64,000 nucleotides of DNA from SHVZ01 sp044223515. GTDB taxonomy: Bacteria; Pseudomonadota; Alphaproteobacteria; SHVZ01. Below the pieces are notes generated by a model. That model had not been told where the DNA came from and searched no databases. It worked only from the letters and a program-made list of their open reading frames with translations. Numbering within the stretch: the first letter of the stretch is position 1; each line of letters begins with the position of its first letter. Of the stretch, positions 1 to 8,915 are shown one piece after another. A program made the position numbers and the translations under genes. The stretch spans positions 1 through 64,000 of the forward strand of contig JBGALV010000010.1 in the NCBI GenBank assembly GCA_044223515.1, read 5' to 3'.

Positions 1-1235
1 CCGTTGAAGCCGACCGACGAGTAGGCCGAGGTGTAGGCACCGGTCGAGAGGATCAGCACCTTGTCGCCGGGCTTGAGGTCCAGCGGCAGGTGAAGCTCGG
101 ACTTCTCGTAGAGCGTATCGACGGAGGCGCAGCTGGGGCCCGCAAGCACGACCGGGCCGGTCGGCCCGCCGTCGTGCGGCGTGCGGATCCGGTACTTGAT
201 CGCTTCCTCGATGGTCTCGGCCAATCCTGAGAACTTGCCGATGTCGAGATAGACCCAGCGCTTCTCGTCGCCGATGTCCTTCTTGGAGACCAGCACCACC
301 TCGGCCTGGATCACGCCGGAATCGCCGGCGATCTGCCGTCCCGGCTCGACGATGATCTCGGGCACGCGGCCGGCGAAGTGGTGGCTCAGCGCCTCCATGA
401 TCACCTGGCCATAGGTCTCGAGCGCCGGGACCTCGGTGCGGTAGCGCGACGGGAACCCGCCGCCGAGGTTGATAAGTCGCAGCTCGATCCCGCGCTCGGC
501 CATGGCGCGGAACATCTCGGCGACCGTCGCGATCGCGCTCTCGAAGCGGGTCGGGTCGGTCTGCTGCGAGCCGACATGGAAGGAGACGCCAGCCGGATCC
601 AGACCCAGCTCGCGGGCCCGGGTCAAGAGCTCGACCGCGAGACGCGGCGTGCAGCCGAACTTCTTTGAGAGCGGCCAGTCGGCACCGGCGCAGTCGACCA
701 GGACGCGGCAGAACACCTGCGCGCCCTGCGCGGACTCGGCCAGCTTCTCGAGCTCGACCTCGCTGTCGAAGGCGAAGAGGCGGACGCCCTTGGCGAAGGC
801 ATGCGCGATGTCGGCCTGCTTCTTGATGGTGTTGCCGTAGCCGATCTGCTCGGGCGCCACGCCGCGCGACAGGCAGAGGTCGATCTCGCCCCGGCTCGCG
901 GTATCGAAGTAGCAGCCGAGCGGCGCCAAGCGATCGATCACCTCGGGCGCCGGGTTGGCCTTGATCGCGTAGTAGATCTTGGCAAGTGGCAGCGCGCGCT
1001 TCAGCGAGAGATAGGCGTGCTCGACCACGTCGAGGTCGATCACGAGCGTCGGATCTGGAAGGGAGTTTTCAGAGAGGTATCGGGCGATCTTCGCGGTGAC
1101 TTCGCCCTGGGCGACGGCGGGAGGCTGCGGCGGCACCAGCGCGACTGCGCGTCGGCGGGCCTGTTGCACCCTGTCTGAGACCGCGGATTTCCTGGTTCGT
1201 AGACGGACGGCTCGGCCGCCCCCGGCTGCAATCAT
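1..1235 (-). CDS. Ornithine decarboxylase, eukaryote-type PLP fold III (3' end cut off)
   Basis: This enzyme decarboxylates ornithine to putrescine (some relatives also take lysine or diaminopimelate), the entry step of polyamine synthesis in the cytosol. About 411 residues are visible and probably only some ten C-terminal residues lie outside the window. The PLP lysine is in YAIKANP (about K92). HVGSQQ, GGGFPSRY and EPGRQIAGDSG follow as PLP-phosphate and barrel motifs, and GPSCASVDTLY carries the active-site cysteine and aspartate of the dimer partner. The ATG at 1235 was chosen because GGAGG lies five bases upstream. The first 45 residues are Arg-rich and unlike the core, and no alternative start was found before the core. 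The gene sits behind a long structured leader (see 1236-1366). Ornithine specificity is inferred from family resemblance. Confidence 0.93.
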   Translation of the reverse strand, partial: MIAAGGGRAVRLRTRKSAVSDRVQQARRRAVALVPPQPPAVAQGEVTAKIARYLSENSLPDPTLVIDLDVVEHAYLSLKRALPLAKIYYAIKANPAPEVIDRLAPLGCYFDTASRGEIDLCLSRGVAPEQIGYGNTIKKQADIAHAFAKGVRLFAFDSEVELEKLAESAQGAQVFCRVLVDCAGADWPLSKKFGCTPRLAVELLTRARELGLDPAGVSFHVGSQQTDPTRFESAIATVAEMFRAMAERGIELRLINLGGGFPSRYRTEVPALETYGQVIMEALSHHFAGRVPEIIVEPGRQIAGDSGVIQAEVVLVSKKDIGDEKRWVYLDIGKFSGLAETIEEAIKYRIRTPHDGGPTGPVVLAGPSCASVDTLYEKSELHLPLDLKPGDKVLILSTGAYTSAYSSVGFN

Positions 1236-1268
1236 AGTCACCTCCCTCTCGGTTCCGGCTTTAGCCAG

Positions 1269-1286
1269 CCCGGCTCTACAGCCGGG
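1269..1286 (-). promoter_or_regulatory. Leader hairpin with leader-peptide stop codon in its loop
   Basis: Arms CCCGGCT and AGCCGGG pair perfectly (7 bp) around the loop GTAG, on the minus strand. It ends about 24 bases before the decarboxylase Shine-Dalgarno. There is no T-run after it, so regulation of translation or of RNA folding is more likely than intrinsic termination. Confidence 0.5.
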
Positions 1287-1317
1287 TTTCCAAAAAGGAC
1301 GCGTACCGTCGTTGCAT
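1276..1317 (-). CDS. Possible 13-residue leader peptide ahead of ornithine decarboxylase
   Basis: The frame reads MQRRYASFLETRL followed by TAG. AGAGG lies only two bases before the ATG, so the ribosome site is tight and weak. Its stop codon falls exactly in the four-base loop of the hairpin at 1269-1286, so a ribosome terminating here would melt or mask the hairpin. This is the expected geometry of a translated attenuation or ribosome-stalling leader. Arginine makes up three of the 13 residues, which would suit sensing of arginine or ornithine. It is too short to separate from chance by composition alone. Confidence 0.35.
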   Translation of the reverse strand: MQRRYASFLETRL

Positions 1318-1360
1318 AACCTCTAAGGGCCATAGGCACGTGCGAGTGCGTCTGCGGCGG

Positions 1361-1388
1361 AATTTAGTCGGATCCCCCCCGTGCACAA
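1361..1388 (-). promoter_or_regulatory. Candidate promoter of ornithine decarboxylase
   Basis: On the minus strand TTGTGC (1388-1383) is followed after 16 bases by TAAATT (1366-1361), a weak sigma70-like pair. It would start transcription near 1354 and give a leader of about 118 nt. The match is partial. Confidence 0.3.
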
Positions 1389-1456
1389 GGGGATTTTCGC
1401 CGAAGCTTTAGAAAACCGTCACGAATCTCCAACAATCGCGCGACGGCGAAGGATCG

Positions 1457-1488
1457 GCGAGCGGCGATTCCGGAGAATCGCCGCTCGC
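1457..1488 (-). terminator. Perfect 14-bp hairpin after the BNR-repeat gene
   Basis: GCGAGCGGCGATTC (1457-1470) and GAATCGCCGCTCGC (1475-1488) pair without mismatch around a CGGA loop. The hairpin begins seven bases beyond the stop of the minus-strand BNR gene. No clear T-run follows, so it is either a terminator helped by Rho or a 3'-end stabiliser. Confidence 0.55.
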
Positions 1489-1494
1489 GCCCGA

Positions 1495-4400
1495 TCAGGA
1501 AGCGGCCGTGCCCAGCAGCTCGATGCCCGCGCTGCCGAGCGTCTTGTTGAACGCCGCGATCTCGCCGGCGGTCAGCTTGTCGAGCTTCTTGATCTCGGCA
1601 TTCACATTGCCCATCACCTCTTCGGCGACCAGCCGGGCCTGGGCGGTCGGCGCCGCGTCGGCGATGGCGACGACGCTGATCACGTCGTTAAGCGTATCGT
1701 TGAGGCCGGCCGGGTTGCGCAGAACGTCGCGGGGCGTCTCGCGCTTGATGTCGACCAGCACGCCTTCGATCGCCTCGAGCTTGCCGACGAGGCCGACCGA
1801 CTTCTCCTTGAGCGCCTTGTCCTTCTCGCCGAGCCGCTTCTGCAGGTCGCCGAGCTGGCGCTTGAAGAGCCGGATGCGGTTGACCGCGCCGTTGAGCGAG
1901 CCGAGGTTGCCGTAGAGTTCCTGCAGCAGCGCGAACTGCTCGTCGAAGGCCTTGCTCGATGTCTTCACGCGCGGGTCCCTCACCACCGGGAAATCGGCCG
2001 ACTGGGAAGCGCCGTCGAGCTGGAGCGTCACCCGATAGGTGCCGGGCTTGACCACCGGGCCGGACGGATCGCCGCCCTCGTCGGCGAACGGCTTGTACTT
2101 CCGGACGACGAGCGAGGGGTCGAGCTTGGCCGGCCCGCCGTGCTTCAGGTCCCAGACGAAGCGGTTCAGGCCCGCCTTGGTGCCCGGCCGCTTGTGGTGC
2201 GGCGCATCCTTGTCGTCGCTGCGGTAGCTGACGATGGTGCGACCGCCCGGCTCCTGGAAGCTGAGGGTGATCGGCTTGTCCGTGTCCGTCGGCAGCCAGT
2301 AATAGACGATCGCGCCGTTCGGCGGGTTCTCGCCGACGTCGAGATAGTTGCGCCAGCGGCTGCCGTCGACGCGCTCGAAGCCCTCCGTCGAGGCGCCGAT
2401 GCCGAAGGCCGGGCTGTAGCTGATCCCCGACTTGGTGAAGCTCATGCCGGCGCTCCAAGCGAGACGGTTACGCACCGTCTCGCGCGGAGTCACCAGCTGG
2501 GGCTTCTTCGGGTTGCCGTTGAGCTCGCGCAGCGGCGTCACGTCGTCGAGGATCCAGAACGACCGGCCATGGGTGGCGGCGACGAGGTCGGCGCCCTTGA
2601 GCTTGAGGTCGTAGACGGGGACGCAGGGGAAGCCGCCTTCCATCCGCGTCCAGCTGGCGCCGTCGTCGATCGAGAAGAAGACGCCGGTCTCGGTGCCGAC
2701 ATAGAGCAGCCCCGCCTTCACCGGATCGGTGCGGATCACGCGGGTGATCTCGTCCTTCGGGAAGTTGCCGTTGATCGACTTCCAGGTCTTGCCGCCGTCG
2801 TCGGTGCGGAAGAGGTAGGGCTTGTAGTCGGCGGCCTTGAAGCGGGTCGCGGCGACGTAGACGGTCTTCGCGTCGTGCGGCGAGACCTCGACGCAGCCGA
2901 CATAGGCCAGCTTCGGCATGCCCTTCGGCGTGACGTCGGTCCAGCTCTTGCCGTCGTCGCGCGTGACGTGGACGAGGCCATCGTCGGTCGAAGCCCAGAT
3001 CTCGCCCTTCTTGTGGGTGGATTCGACGACCGAGGCGCAGGTCGCATGCACCTCGGCACCGGCGGTGTCGTGGGTGAGAAGCCCGCCCGAGTAGTCCATG
3101 CGCTGGGGGTCGTTGAGGCTGAGATCCGGCGATATCGGCGTCCAGCTCATGCCCTCGTCGCGCGTGCGGAACACGCGGTTGCCGCCCGCATAGAGCGTCT
3201 TGGAATCGTGCGGCGAGAAGGCGAGCGGGAAGGTCCAGGCGAAGCGGTACTTCATGTTCTTCGGCGCGATGCCGGTCGACTCTTCCGGCCACACGTTCAC
3301 CAGCTGCATCTGGCGCGTGCGGTAATCGTAGCGCTGCAGCGCGCCGGCGCCGCCGGGGCTCGAGCCCACCGCGCCGACATAGACGATGTTCGGGTCCTCG
3401 GGATGCACGGCGATGAAGCCGCTCTCGCCGGTGCCGGGATAGGTGCAGTCGGCGAGCGTGATCACGCCCCATTCGGAGGCGCTCGGCACCGAGATCGAGG
3501 TGTTGTCCTGCTGCGTCGCGTAGACCCGGTATGGATACTGGTTGTCGATATCCATCCGGTAGAACTGCGCGGTCTTCTGATTGTAGATCGACGACCAGCT
3601 GCGCCCACCGTTGAAGGAAACGCAGGCGCCGCCGTCGTTGCCCTCGATCATCCGGTTCGGGTTGTCGAGGTCGATCCAGATATCGTGGTTGTCGCCGTGC
3701 GGGGTGGTGACTTCTTGGAAGGTCACGCCGCCGTCGGTCGACTTCCACATCTGGTAGTTCGTCACGTAGACGGTGTCGGCCTGGCCCGGGCAGGCGAAGA
3801 CGTGCGTGTAGTACCAGGGCCGGTGCATCAGGTCGCGGTTGGGCGTGGTCTGGACCCAGTGGTTGCCGTAGTCGTCGGTGCGGTACATGCCGCACTTCTC
3901 GCCCTCGGCCTCGACCAGCGCATAGACGCGGCCGGCCTTGGCGGCCGAGACCGAGACGCCGACCTTGCCGTAGGGCGTCGCCGGCAGGCCGTTCTTGCCG
4001 GAAAGCTCTTCCCAGGTGTCGCCGCCGTCCATCGAGCGGAACAATCCCGAGCCCGGGCCGCCGCTGTCGAGCTTCCAGAAGCTGCGACGGGTCTGCCAGA
4101 AGGCGGCGTAAAGGATCCGCGGATTGTGCGGGTCCATCGACATGTCGACGCAGCCGGCGTCCTTGCCGCGATAGAGGATCTTCGCCCAAGTCTTGCCGCC
4201 GTCCTTGGAGCGGAACACGCCGCGCTCCTCGTTCGGGCCGAAGGCGTCGCCGAGCGCGGCGATGTAGACGAGGTCCGGATTATCCGGATGGATCAGCACG
4301 CGGCCGATGTGCTTGGTCTCCTTGAGGCCGACATGCGTCCAGGTGCGGCCGGCATCGACCGACTTGTAGACACCGTCGCCGTAGGAGACGTCGATGCGGA

Positions 4401-4686
4401 TCGTCGTCTCGCCCATGCCGGCATAGATCACGTTGGCATCCGAGCGCGCGACGGCGATCGCGCCGACCGTGGCGCTGGTGAAGAAACCGTCGGAGACGTT
4501 CCGCCAGTAGACGCCGCCGTCGACCGTCTTCCAGACGCCGCCGGCGCAGGCGCCGAAATAGAAGGTCATCGGGTCCTTGGGATCGCCCGCGACCGCGACG
4601 ACGCGACCGCCGCGGGCGGGACCGATGCAGCGCCACTTGAGCGCATCCAGACGGCCAGAATCGGTCAGACGGATCTGTGTCGACAT
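1495..4686 (-). CDS. Giant BNR/sortilin-type beta-propeller repeat protein
   Basis: A 1,063-residue protein of the VPS10/sortilin-like and BNR-repeat superfamily (relatives are annotated as glycosyl hydrolase or photosystem II stability-like). Asp-box repeats of the type S-x-D-x-G-x-T/S-W recur through the first 680 or so residues, for example STDGGVTF, SKDGGKTW, SMDGGDTW, RTDDGGKTW and SIDDGASW, consistent with two or more propellers. A jelly-roll-like middle (SFQEPGGRTIVSYRS) and a Lys/Glu-rich helical C-terminus (about 930-1063) follow. The N-terminus starts MSTQIRLTD and has no signal peptide, although most relatives are exported. Catalysis cannot be assigned. The gene stands alone between the leader of the decarboxylase and a tRNA. 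Confidence 0.85.
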   Translation of the reverse strand: MSTQIRLTDSGRLDALKWRCIGPARGGRVVAVAGDPKDPMTFYFGACAGGVWKTVDGGVYWRNVSDGFFTSATVGAIAVARSDANVIYAGMGETTIRIDVSYGDGVYKSVDAGRTWTHVGLKETKHIGRVLIHPDNPDLVYIAALGDAFGPNEERGVFRSKDGGKTWAKILYRGKDAGCVDMSMDPHNPRILYAAFWQTRRSFWKLDSGGPGSGLFRSMDGGDTWEELSGKNGLPATPYGKVGVSVSAAKAGRVYALVEAEGEKCGMYRTDDYGNHWVQTTPNRDLMHRPWYYTHVFACPGQADTVYVTNYQMWKSTDGGVTFQEVTTPHGDNHDIWIDLDNPNRMIEGNDGGACVSFNGGRSWSSIYNQKTAQFYRMDIDNQYPYRVYATQQDNTSISVPSASEWGVITLADCTYPGTGESGFIAVHPEDPNIVYVGAVGSSPGGAGALQRYDYRTRQMQLVNVWPEESTGIAPKNMKYRFAWTFPLAFSPHDSKTLYAGGNRVFRTRDEGMSWTPISPDLSLNDPQRMDYSGGLLTHDTAGAEVHATCASVVESTHKKGEIWASTDDGLVHVTRDDGKSWTDVTPKGMPKLAYVGCVEVSPHDAKTVYVAATRFKAADYKPYLFRTDDGGKTWKSINGNFPKDEITRVIRTDPVKAGLLYVGTETGVFFSIDDGASWTRMEGGFPCVPVYDLKLKGADLVAATHGRSFWILDDVTPLRELNGNPKKPQLVTPRETVRNRLAWSAGMSFTKSGISYSPAFGIGASTEGFERVDGSRWRNYLDVGENPPNGAIVYYWLPTDTDKPITLSFQEPGGRTIVSYRSDDKDAPHHKRPGTKAGLNRFVWDLKHGGPAKLDPSLVVRKYKPFADEGGDPSGPVVKPGTYRVTLQLDGASQSADFPVVRDPRVKTSSKAFDEQFALLQELYGNLGSLNGAVNRIRLFKRQLGDLQKRLGEKDKALKEKSVGLVGKLEAIEGVLVDIKRETPRDVLRNPAGLNDTLNDVISVVAIADAAPTAQARLVAEEVMGNVNAEIKKLDKLTAGEIAAFNKTLGSAGIELLGTAAS

Positions 4687-4825
4687 CGGGAACCTGCCGC
4701 GAAAATGGGTGGGACGGGAAGCCTGGGCGGGCCGGATACGCTCCGGTTACTTCGGAAACGATGTCACGCCGGGCGATGCGGCGGCAAGGCCTTGATCGCG
4801 CTCGCCGGTTCCAGGATCTTGGACG

Positions 4826-4854
4826 TTGCCGGGGCCGGGTCGGGAATGTTAAGC
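4826..4854 (+). promoter_or_regulatory. Candidate promoter of tRNA-Pro(TGG)
   Basis: TTGCCG (4826-4831), a 17-base spacer and TTAAGC (4849-4854) place a start about eight bases before the tRNA. The -35 resembles the clearer promoter of the other tRNA-Pro at 43905. The -10 is weak. Confidence 0.4.
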
Positions 4855-4873
4855 CCTCCGGCAGCGCAAAGGC

Positions 4874-4950
<77 letters not shown>

Positions 4951-4990
4951 GCGCCCGCCTGAAGAGTCGACGACAAGGACCGGAGCCGTC

Positions 4991-5296
4991 ATGCAGGTTC
5001 GCATCTATCAGCCGGCCAAGACCGCGATGCAGTCCGGCCGGGGCAAGGCCCAGGAATGGGTGGTGGAGTTCGAGCCGACGCTGGCGCGGGGCCCTGAGCC
5101 TCTGATGGGCTGGACGGGCGGCGGCGACACCAAGGAACAGGTGCGCATGACCTTCCCGACGCGCGAAGAGGCGATCGCCTACGTCGACAAGCACGGCCAC
5201 ACCTACACGCTGGTGGCCGCGCACGACCGGCGCATGAAGCCGAAGGCCTACGCCGACAATTTCAAGTTCGACCGCTACAGATCCTGGACCCACTAG
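4991..5296 (+). CDS. NDUFS4-like accessory subunit of NADH dehydrogenase (complex I)
   Basis: A 101-residue protein of the ETC complex I conserved-region family, homologous to mitochondrial NDUFS4 (18 kDa). It is expected on the matrix-like (cytosolic) arm of complex I, stabilising the NADH-oxidising module. Visible family hallmarks are the N-terminal VRIYQPAKTAMQSGR, the central WVVEFEP, the MGWTGGGDT segment, FPTREEAIAYVDKHG and the C-terminal YADNFKFDRYRSWTH. The length is that of the compact bacterial forms. The ATG at 4991 has GGAG five bases upstream. It lies between two tRNA genes and not next to the nuo operon, as is common for this gene. Confidence 0.95.
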   Translation: MQVRIYQPAKTAMQSGRGKAQEWVVEFEPTLARGPEPLMGWTGGGDTKEQVRMTFPTREEAIAYVDKHGHTYTLVAAHDRRMKPKAYADNFKFDRYRSWTH

Positions 5297-5305
5297 GTCA
5301 TTCGC

Positions 5306-5382
5306 GGCCCCGTAGCTCAGGGGATTAGAGCAACAGCCTTCTAAGCTGTGGGTCGCTGGTTCGAATCCAGCCGGGGTCGCCA
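5306..5382 (+). tRNA. tRNA-Arg (anticodon TCT), CCA encoded
   Basis: 77 nt. Acceptor arms GGCCCCG (5306-5312) and CGGGGTC (5372-5378) pair with one G-T wobble. The anticodon stem ACAGC/GCTGT holds the loop CTTCTAA with anticodon TCT at 5340-5342. The T-stem GCTGG/CCAGC and genomic CCA (5380-5382) are intact. It begins nine bases after the NDUFS4-like stop and may be co-transcribed with that gene. Confidence 0.97.
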
Positions 5383-5389
5383 CTCAGCC

Positions 5390-5577
5390 ATGACCGGCGA
5401 TAAATCCCTAAACCTCCTCGAGGAGGCCAGGAAGCACCGCAGGAAAGCGGCCGAGATGCGCCGGCAAGGCGCCGCGCAGCCGGATCTCTGGGACATGTAC
5501 GAGGATCTCGCCCGCGAGCACGAGGCGGCGGCCGAAGAGATCGAGAGCCGGCTCAGCCCCGGACTTACGAAGAAGGC

Positions 5578-5581
<4 letters not shown>
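5390..5581 (+). CDS. Small charged helical protein of unknown function
   Basis: The frame encodes 63 residues rich in Glu, Arg, Lys and Ala (EEARKHRRKAAEMRRQ, YEDLAREHEAAAEEIESR), predicted to be almost entirely helical, probably a helical hairpin or coiled coil. No family is recognised. The ATG lies only seven bases after the CCA of tRNA-Arg, so there is no room for a Shine-Dalgarno outside the tRNA. It could be translated from a tRNA-processed, nearly leaderless message. Its stop overlaps by four bases the stop of the convergent monooxygenase gene. Coding potential looks real from codon and amino-acid use, but expression is uncertain. Confidence 0.5.
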
Positions 5582-6576
<995 letters not shown>

Positions 6577-6738
6577 GGGGAGACTCTGGATCTGGGCGGC
6601 GAAAGCCGGGTCCCCAGCATATGGGCCTTCCGGTCCCCGGCGCCAACTCGGTTCCGCATGCGACCGCTTGGCTCTGGCCGAGCCCCGGGCCGCGTGCTTA
6701 GTTCCGATCGGAAAAACTCTCGGAAAGCGTGTGCCCTC

Positions 6739-7755
6739 ATGATCAAGTCAGGTTCCTCGTCGATCTGGACGGAGATCGATTTCAACAAGGCCGGCAAGCA
6801 GGTCGGACGCCTCCACCTGCCCTACTCCGTCACCCGGTCGGCCTACGGGCACATCGACATCCCCGCCGCCGTGATCAAGAACGGCGCCGGCCCCACGGTC
6901 CTGCTGATGGCCGGCAACCACGGCGACGAGTACGAGGGCCAGGTGACGATGGTCCGCCTGATCCAGGACCTCGAGCCTTCCGACATCAAGGGCCGCATCA
7001 TCATCCTGCCCGCCGCCAACCTGCCGGCGGCGATGGCCGGCGCGCGCGTGTCGCCGCTGGACGCCGGCAACCTGAACCGCGCCTTCCCCGGCAATGCCAA
7101 CGGCACGCCCACCTGGCAGATCGCGCACTACATCGACGAGGTGATCGTGCCGGAATGCGATGCCTGGCTCGACCTTCATTCGGGCGGCGGCTCGCTCGAC
7201 TACCTTCCCTTCGCCGCCTTCTACCAGACCGGCGAGGACAAGAAGCTCGACGACAAGGCCGAGGGCATCATGGAAGCCTTCGGCGCGCCGCGCAGCTGTC
7301 GCGTCACCGCGCCGCCGGACGGGCGCCTCGCCGCGGCCTCGGGCCATCGCCGGAAGATTCCCTATCTCGGCGGCGAATACGGCGGCACCGCGTCGGTCAA
7401 TCCGGACGGCGTCGACATCACGCGCCACGGCACGCTCCGCGCGCTCGCCCATCTCGGCGTCCTGAAGACGCTCAAGCGCTTCAAGGTGCCGGCGGCGAAG
7501 AAGACCCGCCTGATGGAGCTCGGCGGCTTCGACTACTACATGCACGCGCCCGAGGCCGGTCTGTTCGAGCCGGCGACGCGTCTCGGCGACGAGATCAAGA
7601 AGGGCCAGCTCTGCGGCACCGTCCACTTCATCGACAATCCCGAGCGGAAGGGCGTGCCAGTCCACTTCAAGCGCGACGGCGTCGTGGTGTGCAAGCGCCA
7701 CTACGGTCGCGTCGAACCCGGCGACTGCGTCGCCCACCTGGCAACGGACATCTGA
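6739..7755 (+). CDS. Zinc-dependent deacylase of the succinylglutamate desuccinylase/aspartoacylase family
   Basis: A 338-residue M14-like carboxypeptidase-fold hydrolase. Metal ligands are seen in AGNHGDEYEG (H61, E64) and DLHSGG (H147). The arginine and asparagine of NLNRAFPG bind substrate carboxylate in the family. Relatives such as DoeB remove N-acyl groups from amino acids in the cytosol. The gene is followed after two bases by a PLP enzyme of the D-threonine aldolase group (7758), so the pair is almost certainly translated from one message and may process N-acylated hydroxy- or D-amino acids; that pathway is inference. The ATG at 6739 has no strong Shine-Dalgarno. Confidence 0.9.
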   Translation: MIKSGSSSIWTEIDFNKAGKQVGRLHLPYSVTRSAYGHIDIPAAVIKNGAGPTVLLMAGNHGDEYEGQVTMVRLIQDLEPSDIKGRIIILPAANLPAAMAGARVSPLDAGNLNRAFPGNANGTPTWQIAHYIDEVIVPECDAWLDLHSGGGSLDYLPFAAFYQTGEDKKLDDKAEGIMEAFGAPRSCRVTAPPDGRLAAASGHRRKIPYLGGEYGGTASVNPDGVDITRHGTLRALAHLGVLKTLKRFKVPAAKKTRLMELGGFDYYMHAPEAGLFEPATRLGDEIKKGQLCGTVHFIDNPERKGVPVHFKRDGVVVCKRHYGRVEPGDCVAHLATDI

Positions 7756-7757
7756 TC

Positions 7758-8879
7758 ATGGACGACGCTGTTTTCCCCGCCCCGGCCGTCGGCATCGTCG
7801 GCCAGCCCAAGGCCGCGCTCGACACGCCGGCCCTTCTCGTCGATCTCGATGTCATGGAAGGAAACATCGCCAAGATGGCGAAGACCTTCCGCGACAACAA
7901 GGTCAACTGGCGCCCGCACACGAAGGGCATGAAGATCCCGGCGCTCGCGCACCGGCTGGTGAAGGCCGGCGCCATCGGCGTCACCTGCGCCAAGCTGGGC
8001 GAAGCCGAGGTGATGGCCGCCGGCGGCATCGCCGACATCCTGGTCGCCAACCAGATCGTCGGCCCGGTCAAGATCGCGCGCCTGGTCAACCTGCAGCACC
8101 ACTCGAACGTGATGGTCGCGGTCGACAACTGGGACAACATCCGGGAGATCGACGCCGCGGCCATCGCCAAGGGCGTGCGCGTGCGCGTGCTGATCGAGGT
8201 CAACACCGGCATGAACCGCGCCGGCACGCTGCCCGGCCAGCCGACCGTCGACCTCGCCAAGAAGGTCGCGGGCCTCAAGGGCGTGAAGCTCGCGGGCCTG
8301 ATGACCTGGGAAGCGCACACGCTCCGCATCACCGACATGGCCGAGAAGCAGAAGGCGATCGAGAGCGCGATCGCCGCCTTCGTCGAGACGGCCGAGGCCT
8401 GCCGCAAGGCCGGCGTCGAGATCGGCATCGTCTCCTGCGGCGGCACCGGCACCTACTGGATGACGGCGACGCAGAAGGGCATCACCGAGATCCAGGCGGG
8501 CGGCGGCATCTTCTCCGACATGCTCTACCGCAACTCGTTCGGCGTTCAGCATCCCTACGCGATGACGATCCTAGCGACCGTCACCAGCCGACCGGACCCG
8601 AAGCGGATCATCTGCGATGCCGGCAAGAAGACGATGACCGGCGACGCGGCGATGCCGGAGCCGATCGGTCTCGGCAAGATCGCAGGCATGGCCCTCTCGG
8701 CCGAGCACACGATCATCAACCTGGCTGAGCCCGCCGATAAGCCGAAGGTCGGCGACAAGCAGGAATTCGTGGTCGGCTACTCCGACACCACGGTCAACCT
8801 GCACGACGAGCTGGTCGGCATCCGCGGCGGCAAGGTCGAGGTCGTCTGGTCGATCCTCGGCCGCGGCAAGCTGAAGTAA
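7758..8879 (+). CDS. D-threonine aldolase / D-serine dehydratase family PLP enzyme (fold III)
   Basis: A 373-residue alanine-racemase-fold enzyme of the DSD1/D-threonine aldolase family, which cleaves D-3-hydroxy amino acids to glycine and an aldehyde or dehydrates D-serine. The internal aldimine lysine is K56 in RPHTKGMK. LDTPALLVDLDVMEGN is the typical first strand. The GGTGTY phosphate-binding segment and the C-terminal SAEHTIINL, near the divalent metal site of the family, are present. It starts two bases after the deacylase stop. Substrate choice between D-threonine, D-serine and 3-hydroxyaspartate cannot be read from sequence. Confidence 0.9.
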   Translation: MDDAVFPAPAVGIVGQPKAALDTPALLVDLDVMEGNIAKMAKTFRDNKVNWRPHTKGMKIPALAHRLVKAGAIGVTCAKLGEAEVMAAGGIADILVANQIVGPVKIARLVNLQHHSNVMVAVDNWDNIREIDAAAIAKGVRVRVLIEVNTGMNRAGTLPGQPTVDLAKKVAGLKGVKLAGLMTWEAHTLRITDMAEKQKAIESAIAAFVETAEACRKAGVEIGIVSCGGTGTYWMTATQKGITEIQAGGGIFSDMLYRNSFGVQHPYAMTILATVTSRPDPKRIICDAGKKTMTGDAAMPEPIGLGKIAGMALSAEHTIINLAEPADKPKVGDKQEFVVGYSDTTVNLHDELVGIRGGKVEVVWSILGRGKLK

Positions 8880-8888
8880 GCGATCCCG

Positions 8889-8912
8889 TCCCCCTCCCTC
8901 CGGGGAGGGGGA
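8889..8912. terminator. Hairpin between two convergent genes
   Basis: TCCCCCTCCC (8889-8898) and GGGAGGGGGA (8903-8912) form a 10-bp stem with loop TCCG, lying between the stops at 8879 and 8916. There is no T-run on either side, so it is a likely but imperfect shared terminator. Confidence 0.45.
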
Positions 8913-8915
8913 TGA

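Larger units (their letters stand above)
1238..1333 (-). promoter_or_regulatory. Putative speF-like leader RNA of the ornithine decarboxylase gene
   Basis: The stretch between the likely promoter and the decarboxylase start is about 118 nt and looks structured. A 7-bp GC-rich hairpin (1269-1286) follows a 13-codon open frame (1276-1317), and a second 31-codon frame (1238-1333) ends with a TGA inside the decarboxylase Shine-Dalgarno region. Ornithine decarboxylase genes of Alphaproteobacteria are known to carry the speF leader motif, and the E. coli speF leader encodes an ornithine-sensing peptide. Assignment to that motif is inference from position and architecture; no covariance search was done. 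Confidence 0.45.
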
